Positions 41,337-50,180 of a stretch of DNA of 64,000 nt are shown here, in pieces. Within the stretch, counting starts at the first letter, position 1, and the number at the start of each line of letters is the position of its first letter. The stretch spans positions 4,761,501 through 4,825,500 of the forward strand of contig NZ_JARBAX010000001.1 in NCBI RefSeq assembly GCF_028807635.1, read 5' to 3'. Source of the DNA: Streptomyces spiramyceticus. Lineage in GTDB: Bacteria; Actinomycetota; Actinomycetes; Streptomycetales; Streptomycetaceae. Made by a program: the position numbers and the translations under genes. The notes under the pieces were generated by a model. That model worked only from the letters and a program-made list of their open reading frames with translations, ran no database searches and was not told the DNA's origin.

Positions 41337-41885
41337 ATGTTCGCGATACCGCTGGGTGACGATGCCGAGCTGCGCCCCCTGGAGCCGTGGCAGGCCGAGG
41401 AGTACCTCGCTCACATCGACCGCGGTCGCGCACACATCGGCCAGTACATCGGGCTCGCGTCGGCGGCCACCGACCTCGCGTCGGCGCGGGCTTTCCTCCA
41501 GTCGTACGCCGACAAGCAGGCCGCCGACGCGGGCCGGATCTACGGCATCTGGCTCGAAGGCACGCTCGTCGGCGGGGTGCTCTTCCGGGTCTTCGACGCC
41601 GCCGCGGGCAACTGTGAGGCGGGCTGCTGGCTGGAGGAGTCCGCGGTGGGCCGGGGGCTGGTCACGCGCGCGACGCGGGTGCTGATCGACTGGGCGGTGG
41701 ACGTGCGGGGGATGCACCGCGTCGAGTGGCTGGTTTCCTCCGCGAACACGGCCAGCGTCAATGTCGCGAAGCGGCTGGGGATGACGCGGGACGGCGTACT
41801 GCGCGAGAGCTACGCGTACCGGGGTGTACGGCACGACATGGAGGTCTGGTCGGTGCTGGGGCAGGAGTGGCGCGAGCAGCGTTAA
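41337..41885 (+). CDS. GNAT acetyltransferase, RimJ/RimL type
   Basis: A 182-residue acetyltransferase. ELRPLEPWQAEEYLAHID at the N-terminus, then GYW-equivalent GCWLEESAVGRGLVTRATRVLID (the acetyl-CoA binding motif A), then HRVEWLVSSANTASVNVAKRLG and GVLRESYAYRGVRHDMEVWSVL at the C-terminus. These are the four standard segments of ribosomal-protein or small-molecule N-acetyltransferases. GGAGCAGG is directly before the ATG. The substrate is unknown. Confidence 0.88.
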   Translation: MFAIPLGDDAELRPLEPWQAEEYLAHIDRGRAHIGQYIGLASAATDLASARAFLQSYADKQAADAGRIYGIWLEGTLVGGVLFRVFDAAAGNCEAGCWLEESAVGRGLVTRATRVLIDWAVDVRGMHRVEWLVSSANTASVNVAKRLGMTRDGVLRESYAYRGVRHDMEVWSVLGQEWREQR

Positions 41886-41907
41886 GACGGCTCTCAGAAA
41901 CGGCACC

Positions 41908-41913
41908 TAGCGT
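41908..41913 (+). promoter_or_regulatory. -10 element TAGCGT, leaderless small membrane protein
   Basis: TAGCGT is seven bases before the ATG at 41921, fitting the TAGNNT leaderless pattern seen at several other genes here. Confidence 0.45.
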
Positions 41914-41920
41914 GCGAGGT

Positions 41921-42559
41921 ATGACAGCCACACCCCCCGCCACCAAGTCCGACGAAGCAGCCGCACCCGAGGGCGAGCTCAAGAAGACCGACCAGGCCGA
42001 GAAGGCCGAAGAAATCGCGGACCAGGACGTCACCGACGCCGACGCTGATGTCGACTCCATCGACGACTCCATCGACGAGGGTGACGACGAGGACGACGAT
42101 GCCGCGGACGACGACGCTCCGCGCGTCTCCTCCGGCGTCGGCACCGGCGCCGCCGCCGTCGTCTCCACGGTGCTCGGCTTCGCCGCCCTCACCGGCACCT
42201 GGACCAGCCGCGTCGCCGCCGAGCGCCAGACGCTCATCGGCCAGCTGACAACCGCCCAGACCAGCACTCCGGCCGAGCAGGTCGCCGCGATCTACGGCGA
42301 CGCCTGGCACCTCACCGCCCTCGTCAACGGCGGCTTCGCGCTGCTCGCCCTGGTCGTCGGCGTCGTGGTGCTGGCCCGCCCGGCGTTCGGTACGCCCGGC
42401 AGCAGCAGCACGCAGGCCGGCTGGGTCCGCTCCGTGGCCTGGGCGGGCGTCGCGCTCGGCGTCCTGGGGATGATCATCTCCGCGGGCATGTACCTCGACC
42501 TCTTCGCCTCGATGCCGACGCCGCCCGCCACAGGTGCGGGCGCCGGAGCAGGGCAGTAA
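41921..42559 (+). CDS. Hypothetical membrane protein with an acidic N-terminus
   Basis: A 212-residue protein. The first 75 residues are highly acidic and disordered (ADVDSIDDSIDEGDDEDDD is the extreme). Helices follow: one near 80-97 (GAAAVVSTVLGFAALTG), then ALVNGGFALLALVVGVVVLA and [20 protein letters not shown]. The C-terminus is Ala/Gly-rich. I do not recognise the family. It has a candidate leaderless start and precedes a hairpin terminator. Confidence 0.75.
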   Translation: MTATPPATKSDEAAAPEGELKKTDQAEKAEEIADQDVTDADADVDSIDDSIDEGDDEDDDAADDDAPRVSSGVGTGAAAVVSTVLGFAALTGTWTSRVAAERQTLIGQLTTAQTSTPAEQVAAIYGDAWHLTALVNGGFALLALVVGVVVLARPAFGTPGSSSTQAGWVRSVAWAGVALGVLGMIISAGMYLDLFASMPTPPATGAGAGAGQ

Positions 42560-42583
42560 TGAGGCAGTAAGGCAGCCGGAACA

Positions 42584-42631
42584 GGGGCCTTAGGCACGTA
42601 CACGCCCGACCTCGTACGTACCTAAGGCCCC
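42584..42631 (+). terminator. Imperfect hairpin terminator
   Basis: GGGGCCTTAGG (42584-42594) and CCTAAGGCCCC (42621-42631) pair fully; the inner CACGTAC/GTACGTA arms extend the stem imperfectly. It ends the upstream gene. Confidence 0.7.
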
Positions 42632-42741
42632 TCGTGCCACCAACATGCGGCACTCTCCCGATGTGCTGGACCCCCCTGGGAAACGAGAGTTGAGGCATCG
42701 CAGAAAGCGACCTCAACGAATGACTCACCAGGGAGCACACG

Positions 42742-42927
42742 ATGTTCGAGTATGAAATGCAGAAGCTGCACGCCGCCGAACTCATCCAGCGGGCCGACGC
42801 CCAGCGCCTCGTCAAGCAGGCCGTCAACGCCGGCCGCGCCGACCGCAGGTCCGCCCGCCGGTCGGCGAAGAACGCATCGGAAGGGCCGGTGAGTTCACTG
42901 CGCAGCCGATTCGCCCGGGCCGCGTGA
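42742..42927 (+). CDS. Small basic protein of unknown function
   Basis: A 61-residue protein, MFEYEMQKLHAAELIQRADA at the start, then a Lys/Arg-rich half (RADRRSARRSAKN). It starts with ATG; GGGAGCAC lies about five bases upstream. Amphipathic helices are likely. Small proteins of this sort sit upstream of large LuxR regulators in related genomes as far as I recall, but no function is known to me. Confidence 0.7.
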   Translation: MFEYEMQKLHAAELIQRADAQRLVKQAVNAGRADRRSARRSAKNASEGPVSSLRSRFARAA

Positions 42928-42950
42928 CCTCGGCGTGACGGCCGAGGGAC

Positions 42951-42986
42951 GACTCGCGCAATGAATCGCGTGACGACTCGCGTCAT
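42951..42986. repeat. 12-bp tandem repeat before the LAL regulator
   Basis: Three units spaced exactly 12 bases apart (GACTCGCGCAAT, GAATCGCGTGAC, GACTCGCGTCAT). They start 23 bases after the stop of the small basic gene and lie just upstream of the regulator. Direct repeats of this spacing could be an operator or a local duplication. Confidence 0.7.
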
Positions 42987-43032
42987 GACAGTCGTGCCGA
43001 TCAAGGGTCCCGCACTGTCGGACCCCTGTGCG

Positions 43033-46000
43033 ATGCTCAGCGATGTGGAGACCAGGTCCGTCAGCCCAGTGTTCGTCGGCCGCGCCGGCGAACTGGCCCA
43101 GCTCACCCATGCGCTCGCCCGCGCCGACGCGGGCGAGCCGCAGGCGTTGCTCGTGGGCGGCGAGGCGGGGGTCGGCAAGACCCGCCTCGTCGAGGAGTTC
43201 TTCTCTGCGGCCTGCGAGAGCGGCGCCGTCGTCGCGGTGGGCGGGTGCGTCGAAATCGGCGCCGACGGGCTGCCGTTCGCGCCGTTCTCCACCGCACTGC
43301 GCGCCCTGCGGCGCAGGCTCCCCGACGAGGTCGCCGCCGCCGCTGCCGGCCAGGAGGGCGAACTGGCCCGGCTGCTGCCCGAATTGGGGGAAACGACACA
43401 CGGGCAGCACACCGAGGACGGCATGACGCGCCTCTTCGAGCTGACCGTACGTCTCCTGGAACGCATCACGGCGGAGCGTACGGTCGTCCTCGCCCTGGAG
43501 GACCTGCACTGGGCCGACACCTCCACCCGCCACCTCCTCGCGTACCTCTTCCGCACGCTGCGGCGCGGCCGCCTCGTCGTGGTCGCCACCTACCGCGCGG
43601 ACGACATCCACCGCCGCCACCCGCTGCGCCCCCTCCTCGCCGAACTCGACCGGCTGCGCACGGTCCAGCGCATCGAACTGCCCCGCTTCAACCGCTCCGA
43701 AGTGCACCGCCAGCTGACCGGAATCCTCGCCAACGAACCGGCGCACTCGCTGGTCGACGAGGTCTTCACCCGCTCGGACGGCAACGCCTTCTTCGTCGAG
43801 GAACTGGCCTGCTGCATCGGCACGGGCTGCAGCACCGGCCTGAGCGAATCCCTGCGCGACGTCCTGCTCGTACGGGTCGAGGCGCTCCCGGACGATGCCC
43901 AGAAGGTCGCCAGGATCGTCGCCGAGGGCGGCTCCACCGTCGAGTACCCGCTGCTGCTCGCCGTCGCCAGGCTCTCCGAGGACGACCTGATCGAGGCGCT
44001 GCGGGCCGCCGTGGGCGCCAACCTGCTGCTCACCACCCCGGAGGGCGACGGGTACCGCTTCCGCCACTCCCTGGTGCGCGAGGCACTCAGCGACGACCTG
44101 CTGCCCGGCGAACGCTCCCGCCTCAACCGGCGGTACGCCGAAGCGCTGGAGGCCGATCCCTCGCTCGTACGGGCGGACGAGCGCGCCACGCGGCTCGCCA
44201 GCTACTGGTACGCCGCACACGACGCCGCCAAAGCCCTTCCCGCAGTACTGAAAGCCTCCGTCGAGGCACGTCGCCGCCACGCCTACGCCGAGCAGCTGCG
44301 CCTGCTGGAGCGGGCGATGGAGCTGTGGGACGACGCCCCCGACGACGTACGCGCCGTACTGCGGCCGCTCGACTACGCCGAGGTCTACCCTCCCTGCGGC
44401 TGCGACCCGGCGACGACGCCCCTGCGCTACCTCGACCTCATGGCGGAGGCGACCGTCGCGGGCCGGTTCGGCGGTGAGCGCGAACGGGCACTCAAGATCG
44501 CCAAGAAGGCGCTGCGGCTCCTTGAGAGCGAGGACGACGGCGCCCCGAGCTCTCAGCATGGTTCGAGCAGGGGGGACCCCCTTCGTTCCGCCTGGTTCTG
44601 GATCCAGCGCTCCAAGCTCATATCGAACCTCGCCCGGGGCGACGGCTGGGCCGAGATCGCCGTCGCACAGGACCTGGTGCGCGGACTGCCGCCGTCGGCC
44701 GTCCATGCCGAGGTCCTCGCCGCGGTGGCGTCCTGGGGCATGCTGCACGAGCCGGGCCCGGACAGCCTGGCCTCCGCCGAGCGTGCCGTGGAGTACGCGC
44801 GAATGGTCGGCGCCGCAGACACCGAACTCTCCGCCCGGCTCACCCTGGGCGGCCTGATGATCGACTCGGGCGACATCGAGACCGGCTTCAGCGAGCTGTA
44901 CGCCGTCAAGGAACGGGCCCTGGAGCTGGGCATCGCCGGCGTCGCGGGCCGAAGCTACGTCAACGTGCCCTCCCACCTGGAGGCTGTGGGCCGCTCCCGC
45001 GAGGCGGCCGAAATCGCCGAGGAGGGCGTCGCTTTCACCCGGGCGTACGGCCTGGTGGACACCGAGGCCTGGGCCCGCGGGAACCTGGCCGAGTCGCTCA
45101 CCTCGCTGGGACGCTGGAACGAGGCGGCGGAGCACGCGGTAAGCGTCGAGCGGGCCGCCGCCAGTGCCAAGCCCAACAGCGCGGCCGCCGTCGTACGGGC
45201 CGACCTCTCCGCAGCGCGAGGTGAACTGGCGGATGCCGACGCACAGTTGGCGGCTGCCCGCCAGCACTACGGCAACCACGACCGGATGCCCCAGAACGAC
45301 GTCCCCATGCATCGGGTCGGGCTGATTCTCGCCGCCGCCCGGGGCCGCATCCTGGACGCCCGCGCCGAGTTCGCCGAGGCCACGGCGGCCGGCTTCCCCC
45401 TCGGAGCACACCGCTACGCGTGGCCGCTGCTCGCCGAGGCCGCCATCGCGGAGGCGGACGCACGCGGCCTCCCGGCGGCGGAGGAAGGCCGTCCCGAAGC
45501 GCTGGCCCAGATCCGCGCACGAGCGAAGCACCTGACCACGCCCGCCCCGATCTGGCATGCCTACGAACGCTGGGTCCGCGCCGAGCTGCGCCGAGCCGAA
45601 GGCCGCGCCACCCCCGACGACTGGACCGCTGCCGTCACCGCCTTCGAGGCCCTGGAGCGCCCGTACGACCTGGCTCGCGTCCGGCTGCGCTGGGCGGAGT
45701 CCCTGCTCGCCGCATCGGCCACGCCCACCCCGGAGCCCACCAGTGCCCTGGAGGGGACCGCCGACGCCTCCCCGGCCGGACAACCCGGTCAGGCCACTGC
45801 GCCGACAATCCTCCGTTCAGCGAACCCCGGCGAAGGCGACCCCGGCGAACGCGACCCCAGTGAACGCGAGCGCGCCGCCGAACTGCTCCGGCTGGTCCGC
45901 GCCACGGCGGACCACCTCGGCGCCCGGCCCCTCGCCGAGAGCGTCGAGCTCCTCGCCCAGCGCGCCCGGCTCTCGCTGACCTTGGTGTCCGAAGTCCCGG

Positions 46001-46245
46001 CACTCACCGCGAGTCCCGCCGCGTCGCTCGGCCTGACCCCGCGGGAGCAGGACGTGCTGCGCCTGGTCGCGGCCGGCCGCAGCAACCGGCAGATCGCCGA
46101 GGAGCTCTACATCTCCCCGAAGACCGCGAGCGTCCACGTGTCCAACATCCTCGCCAAGCTGGGCGTATCCGGCCGCGGCGAAGCCGCCGCCGTGGCCCAC
46201 CGGCTGCGCCTCTTCACGGATGTGGTGGATCAGGCAGCCGTATGA
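43033..46245 (+). CDS. LAL-type LuxR family transcriptional regulator with AAA ATPase domain
   Basis: A large regulator of 1070 residues. Seen in order: an N-terminal ATPase domain with Walker [11 protein letters not shown] (Lys49) and Walker [10 protein letters not shown]; a central region rich in alpha-helical repeats (TPR-like, from about 430); and a C-terminal LuxR HTH ([20 protein letters not shown], then [20 protein letters not shown]). The start is uncertain: ATGs at 42961, 42985 and 43033 are all in frame; 42961 lies inside a 12-bp tandem repeat, so 43033 is chosen. A dispersed-repeat copy is embedded in frame near residues 505-518. Such regulators often activate antibiotic or carbon-utilisation genes in response to a ligand. 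Confidence 0.85.
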   Translation: MLSDVETRSVSPVFVGRAGELAQLTHALARADAGEPQALLVGGEAGVGKTRLVEEFFSAACESGAVVAVGGCVEIGADGLPFAPFSTALRALRRRLPDEVAAAAAGQEGELARLLPELGETTHGQHTEDGMTRLFELTVRLLERITAERTVVLALEDLHWADTSTRHLLAYLFRTLRRGRLVVVATYRADDIHRRHPLRPLLAELDRLRTVQRIELPRFNRSEVHRQLTGILANEPAHSLVDEVFTRSDGNAFFVEELACCIGTGCSTGLSESLRDVLLVRVEALPDDAQKVARIVAEGGSTVEYPLLLAVARLSEDDLIEALRAAVGANLLLTTPEGDGYRFRHSLVREALSDDLLPGERSRLNRRYAEALEADPSLVRADERATRLASYWYAAHDAAKALPAVLKASVEARRRHAYAEQLRLLERAMELWDDAPDDVRAVLRPLDYAEVYPPCGCDPATTPLRYLDLMAEATVAGRFGGERERALKIAKKALRLLESEDDGAPSSQHGSSRGDPLRSAWFWIQRSKLISNLARGDGWAEIAVAQDLVRGLPPSAVHAEVLAAVASWGMLHEPGPDSLASAERAVEYARMVGAADTELSARLTLGGLMIDSGDIETGFSELYAVKERALELGIAGVAGRSYVNVPSHLEAVGRSREAAEIAEEGVAFTRAYGLVDTEAWARGNLAESLTSLGRWNEAAEHAVSVERAAASAKPNSAAAVVRADLSAARGELADADAQLAAARQHYGNHDRMPQNDVPMHRVGLILAAARGRILDARAEFAEATAAGFPLGAHRYAWPLLAEAAIAEADARGLPAAEEGRPEALAQIRARAKHLTTPAPIWHAYERWVRAELRRAEGRATPDDWTAAVTAFEALERPYDLARVRLRWAESLLAASATPTPEPTSALEGTADASPAGQPGQATAPTILRSANPGEGDPGERDPSERERAAELLRLVRATADHLGARPLAESVELLAQRARLSLTLVSEVPALTASPAASLGLTPREQDVLRLVAAGRSNRQIAEELYISPKTASVHVSNILAKLGVSGRGEAAAVAHRLRLFTDVVDQAAV
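44543..44584 (-). repeat. Dispersed 42-bp repeat, copy C, inside the LAL gene
   Basis: On the minus strand it matches copy A at 34 of 42 bases. Its length is a multiple of three and it stays open in frame, adding about 14 residues read as [12 protein letters not shown] and neighbours. This is an unusual hydrophilic insert between two helices. Confidence 0.7.
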
Positions 46246-46387
46246 CGACCTTCCCGGAGGTGAGGTCTATCGGTCCTTGCCCCGGGTCGCCGTCGCCGAG
46301 ATCGACCCGGGTCAGGGCCAGCCGCTTCTGCTCCTCGGCGGTGTGCTTGCGGCCGGGTGCGAACAATTCCTCGATCAGGTTGAACAC
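46214..46387 (-). CDS. Small conserved Streptomyces protein, DUF6191-like
   Basis: A 57-residue protein, [20 protein letters not shown], ending [20 protein letters not shown] and a short proline tail. I recall this pattern from the family called DUF6191, common in Streptomyces. The start is GTG with GGGGGG upstream. The 3' end overlaps the convergent LAL regulator by 32 bases. Confidence 0.7.
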   Translation of the reverse strand: MFNLIEELFAPGRKHTAEEQKRLALTRVDLGDGDPGQGPIDLTSGKVVIRLPDPPHP

Positions 46388-46452
46388 GTGCCCCCCTGTC
46401 CTGGATCCTCCATTCCAGCGCAAAGAGCCGACCTCGGAAACAGTCCCGGCGG

Positions 46453-47640
46453 CTACTTCACTTCCAGCTTCAGCACCTTGTCGTCGCCCGACTCGGGTGT
46501 ACCCCGGGTGTCCGTCTCGCTCGTGACCAGCCACAGCTTGTCGCCGCCCGCCGCCACGACCGTGCGCAGCCGCCCGTACTTCTCGTCCAGGAACGATGCG
46601 GGCTCGGCCACCGTCTTCGTACCGTCCAGCGGAATCCGCCAGAGCCGCTCGCCGCGCAGCCCCGCCATCCAGATCGAGCCCTCGGCGTACGCGATCCCGC
46701 TCGGCGATGCCTCGGCCGTCGTCCACACCGCCACCGGGTCGACGAATCCTTCCTTGTTCCCCTCGCCCTCGACCTCGGGCCAGCCGTAATTGCGGCCGGG
46801 CCGGATCAGGTTCAGCTCGTCCCAGGTGTTCTGGCCGAACTCGGCCGCCCACAGTCGCTTCTCGCTGTCCCAGGCCAGGCCCTGCACATTGCGGTGTCCG
46901 TACGAGTACACGACCGAGTCCGCCTCCGGATTGCCGTGCACCGGCTCGCCGTCCGGGGTCATCCGCAGGATCTTGCCGCCCAGCGACTTCTTGTCCTGGG
47001 CCAGCTCCTCGTCGCCCGTTTCGCCCGTGCCCGCGTAGAGCATCTTGTCCGGGCCGAAGGCGATCCGCCCGCCGTTGTGGATGGTGCCCTTCGGGATACC
47101 TCTGAGGATCGTGTCGGGTGCGCCCAGTTGCTGCCCGGCGGGTTTCCGCTCGTCGTACATCATCCGGGCGATGCGGTTGTCGGACTCCGTGGTGAAGTAC
47201 GCGTAGACCATGCGGTCGGTGGCGAACGCGGGCGAGACGGCCAGGCCCATCAGCCCGCCCTCCCCGGCGGGCGCGACCCCCGCCACCGAACCGACCGCCG
47301 ACTTCTTGCCGCTCTCGCCGTCGATCCGGGTGATGGTCCCCTCGTCGCGCGAGGAGACCAGCAGATCGCCGTCCGGCAGCGGTGCGAGTCCCCAGGGCGA
47401 CTTGAGGTCCTCGGTGAGCGTGCTCACCACCTTCACCGAGCCTTTTGCCGGGGGCGGCTCTTTCCCGTCCCCGGCCCCGGAGGCGTCACCGGACGGAGAG
47501 GCGGTTCCGCCGCCGGTCGGCGTCGGCGCCGACGCGGGAGTCTTCCCGCCGCCGGGAGCCTCCTCCCCCGCGCCGGAGCACCCCGCCGCGAGCAGGAGAA
47601 CGGCGGCAGCCAACACAGCTGTCACAGCAGGACGTTGCAC
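46453..47640 (-). CDS. PQQ-dependent sugar dehydrogenase-like lipoprotein
   Basis: A 395-residue protein of the glucose/sorbosone dehydrogenase family with a beta-propeller fold. The signal peptide ends VLLLAAGCSGAG with a lipid-modified cysteine near residue 21, followed by a Pro/Gly/Thr linker (to about residue 68). SPWGLAPLPDGDLLVSSRDE, GTIHNGGRIAFGPD, YGHRNVQGLAWD and WDELNLIRPGRNYGWP are family motifs. The His in GTIHNGG and Arg in GHRNVQ match PQQ/active-site residues of the family. It probably oxidises sugars outside the membrane. It is a single gene, with an 87-bp tandem repeat beginning about 60 bases upstream. Confidence 0.88.
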   Translation of the reverse strand: MQRPAVTAVLAAAVLLLAAGCSGAGEEAPGGGKTPASAPTPTGGGTASPSGDASGAGDGKEPPPAKGSVKVVSTLTEDLKSPWGLAPLPDGDLLVSSRDEGTITRIDGESGKKSAVGSVAGVAPAGEGGLMGLAVSPAFATDRMVYAYFTTESDNRIARMMYDERKPAGQQLGAPDTILRGIPKGTIHNGGRIAFGPDKMLYAGTGETGDEELAQDKKSLGGKILRMTPDGEPVHGNPEADSVVYSYGHRNVQGLAWDSEKRLWAAEFGQNTWDELNLIRPGRNYGWPEVEGEGNKEGFVDPVAVWTTAEASPSGIAYAEGSIWMAGLRGERLWRIPLDGTKTVAEPASFLDEKYGRLRTVVAAGGDKLWLVTSETDTRGTPESGDDKVLKLEVK

Positions 47641-47699
47641 GGTATGGATCCCTTCGACGGCCAGCAGCTCTCACTGGCAGCAGCTCTCACTCTTCATAC

Positions 47700-47920
47700 A
47701 CCGCTGCCCCGCTTCAGGTTCCCGATCTTCCCGGCGAGCCCGTTGTTGGGCCGGGGTCCGGGGGTTGCTCCCCGGGAATTGGGGCCACCGCTGCCGCGCT
47801 TCAGGTTCCCGATCTTCCCGGCGAGCCCGTTGTTGGGCCGGGGTCCGGGGGTTGCTCCCCGGGAATTGGGGCCACCGCTGCCGCGTCTCAGGTTCCCGAT
47901 CACCCCGGCGAGCCGGCTGT
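47700..47920. repeat. 87-bp tandem repeat, about 2.5 copies
   Basis: The block TTCAGGTTCCCGATC recurs at 47713, 47800 and (slightly changed) 47887, exactly 87 bases apart. Units 1 and 2 are nearly identical, and unit 3 is partial and diverged. Each unit contains a hairpin-forming CCGGGGGTTGCTCCCCGG. It fills the gap between the aldo/keto reductase and the sugar dehydrogenase, both on the minus strand. Since 87 is a multiple of three, it stays open on the minus strand as a 29-residue repeat containing GATPGPRPNNGLAGKIGNLK. Coding is not supported by a ribosome site. Confidence 0.8.
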
Positions 47921-47943
47921 TGCGCCCGTGGGTCGGCTGCGCG

Positions 47944-48936
47944 TCAGTCCCACGACCCCCGCGCCGCCGGCAGACCGGCGATCTCCGCGAGATCCTCCGT
48001 CGTCAGCCGCAGCCGGGCCGCCCCCGCGTTCTGCACCGCCCACCGCTCCCGCTTGGTCCCGGGCACCGGCACCACATGACGCCCGCGCCCCAGTACCCAC
48101 GCCAGCGCCACCTGCGCCGGAGTCGCGCCGTGCCGCTCCGCGACCCGCCGCAGCCCCGCCACCACCGGCTGGTTCGCCGCCATCATCTCGGCGGTGAACC
48201 GGGGGTGCCTGGCCCGTACGTCGTCGGGCTCGAAGCCCTGGCCGGGCTTGAGCGTCCCCGTCAGGAAGCCGTTCCCCAGCGGCATGGCCGCCAGGAAACC
48301 GACGCCCCGCGCCTCGCACCACGGCAGCAGCGAAGCCAGCGCCTCCGGGGACCACACCGAAAGCTCGGCCTCCACCGCACTCACAGGAAAGACCTGCTGC
48401 ACCCGTTCGAGCTGGCGAATCGTTCCGTCGTGCATTCGGGCCCCCGACCGCCGCGAAGCCCGCGCCCCCACGGCGCACAATCCCAGAGCCCGCACCTTCC
48501 CTGCGGTCACCAGCTCCGCCATCGCGCCCCAGGTCTCCTCGACCGGCACCTCGGGATCCGGCCGGTGCAGCTGGTAGAGGTCGATCACATCCGTCTGGAG
48601 CCGCCGCAAAGAGGCATCACAGGCCCGCCGTACGTAACCCGGCCGTCCATTGGCCACGATGTGCTGATCGCCGACGAGCAGCCCGCCCTTGGTCGAGACG
48701 AAGGCATCCGCGCGCCGCTCCCTGAGCACCCGCCCCACCAGGAGCTCGTTCGTGAAGGGCCCGTACATGTCGGCCGTGTCGAGCAGGCTCGACCCCTGAT
48801 CGAGCGCGGCGTGCACGGTACGCAACGACCGGTCCCCGCGCTGCTGCGAGCCGGTGTACGCCCAGCTCATCGGCATGCATCCGAGGCCGATCGCGCCCAC
48901 TTCGAGCGCTGTCGCACCGATTGTCCTGCGCTCCAA
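47944..48936 (-). CDS. Aldo/keto reductase
   Basis: A 330-residue NADPH-dependent oxidoreductase of the AKR superfamily. RTIGATALEVGAIGLGCMPM starts the barrel. The catalytic Asp-Tyr lie in LLDTADMYGPFTNE and the Lys in FVSTKGG; RPDPEVPVEETW carries the residues around the conserved His. VPVPGTKRERWAVQNAGA binds NADPH phosphate. The start is TTG at 48936, with AGGGAGGGG about a dozen bases upstream. It is divergent from the 2-hydroxyacid dehydrogenase gene. The substrate is unknown. Confidence 0.87.
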   Translation of the reverse strand: MERRTIGATALEVGAIGLGCMPMSWAYTGSQQRGDRSLRTVHAALDQGSSLLDTADMYGPFTNELLVGRVLRERRADAFVSTKGGLLVGDQHIVANGRPGYVRRACDASLRRLQTDVIDLYQLHRPDPEVPVEETWGAMAELVTAGKVRALGLCAVGARASRRSGARMHDGTIRQLERVQQVFPVSAVEAELSVWSPEALASLLPWCEARGVGFLAAMPLGNGFLTGTLKPGQGFEPDDVRARHPRFTAEMMAANQPVVAGLRRVAERHGATPAQVALAWVLGRGRHVVPVPGTKRERWAVQNAGAARLRLTTEDLAEIAGLPAARGSWD

Positions 48937-48998
48937 CTCCCCGTACCCCTCCCTCTGCCGCTCCCAAAACTAACCTCTGCGCAACCCCGCCCTTCGCA

Positions 48999-49004
48999 TA
49001 GCCT
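48999..49004 (+). promoter_or_regulatory. -10 element TAGCCT, leaderless dehydrogenase gene
   Basis: TAGCCT lies seven bases before the ATG at 49012 and fits TAGNNT. The 75-base gap to the divergent gene is short, so both promoters overlap. Confidence 0.45.
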
Positions 49005-49011
49005 CCTGAGC

Positions 49012-49950
49012 ATGACTTCAGACGTATGGCTGCCCGTCCCCGCAGCCGAGATCGAAGGGCTCCCCGAGGGCTTCAACTACCGGTTCTGGGACGGTGGCCA
49101 GGACTTTCCCGCCGATCCGGCCGACTGTGCCTTCTATGTGGTCCCGTACATGAAGGGCCCCGAAATCGCCGTACGCCCCTTCGCCGAAATGACGTCCGTA
49201 CGTGCCGTCCAGACGCTGTCGGCAGGCATCGACCACGTCCAGCCGGGACTCGCGGACCTGCCCGCGGGCGTGCAACTCTGCAACGCCCGCGGCGTGCACG
49301 AGGCCAGCACCGCCGAACTCACACTCGCCCTGATCCTCGCCTCCCTACGCGGCATTCCCGGCTTCGTGCACGGCCAGGACAAGGAGGAGTGGCGGAGCGG
49401 TTTCTATCCGGCGCTCGCCGACAAGTCGGTCCTGATCGTCGGCTACGGTTCGATCGGCGCTGCCATCGAGGACCGGCTCACGCCCTTCGAGTGTGCGCGG
49501 GTGGCGCGCGTCGCGCGCTCCGCCCGTACAACGGAGCGCGGGCTTGTGCATCCACTGGCCGAACTGCCCCGACTGCTCCCCACGGCTGACGTCGTCATCC
49601 TCGCCACACCGCTCACCGAGGCCACTCAAGGCTTGGTGAACTCCGGCTTCCTGGCCCGCATGAAGGACGGCGCGCTGTTGGTGAACGTCGCACGCGGACC
49701 CGTCGTCGACACCAAGGCACTGCTCGCCGAGCTCGAATCGGGCCGGCTGCACGCCGCCCTCGATGTCACCGACCCGGAGCCTCTTCCCGCAGGTCACCCC
49801 CTCTGGCACGCCCCCGGGGTCCTGATCAGCCCCCATGTGGGCGGCAGTACTTCGGCGTTCATGCCCCGCGCCAAGCGGCTGATGGCCGGGCAGCTCAGCC
49901 GGTTCGCGGCGAACGAGCCGCTGGACAACCTCGTCCTCACCACCCACTGA
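49012..49950 (+). CDS. D-isomer specific 2-hydroxyacid dehydrogenase
   Basis: A 312-residue NAD-dependent oxidoreductase. The nucleotide-binding motif is VGYGSIGAAIEDRL (near residue 143); the catalytic Arg, Glu and His are in VNVARGPVVDT, DPEPLPAGHPLW and SPHVGG. A VARVARSAR stretch near residue 163 appears to be a small repeat at the NAD-specificity loop. It could act on phosphonates, hydroxypyruvate or related acids; its sequence differs from serA. The start at the ATG follows the -10 hexamer directly, so it is probably leaderless. Confidence 0.87.
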   Translation: MTSDVWLPVPAAEIEGLPEGFNYRFWDGGQDFPADPADCAFYVVPYMKGPEIAVRPFAEMTSVRAVQTLSAGIDHVQPGLADLPAGVQLCNARGVHEASTAELTLALILASLRGIPGFVHGQDKEEWRSGFYPALADKSVLIVGYGSIGAAIEDRLTPFECARVARVARSARTTERGLVHPLAELPRLLPTADVVILATPLTEATQGLVNSGFLARMKDGALLVNVARGPVVDTKALLAELESGRLHAALDVTDPEPLPAGHPLWHAPGVLISPHVGGSTSAFMPRAKRLMAGQLSRFAANEPLDNLVLTTH

Positions 49951-50180
49951 CGCCACCCGCAGCCATCCCGAAGTCACCTGGAGCCCTCCCCGGCAACGCT
50001 CCGAATACACCCGAATGCACCGCGTGCCGGAATCGCCAGCAGCAGTCACGCAGAGTAGAGGAACTATGTCCCTGAGTGACGATTTTGGTGTATCGTCCGG
50101 ACTTAGGGGCTGCGCCGCGCACTGTCACGGCGCCGGGGAGCGAGCGGACTGTGAGGGGGGCGACGGGCGATGCACGGCCA

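Noticed and set aside
47694..47903. Minus-strand 69-residue frame with a 29-residue repeat
   Set aside because: It is produced by the 87-bp tandem repeat, which is a multiple of three. There is no ribosome site and no matching family, so coding is not supported.
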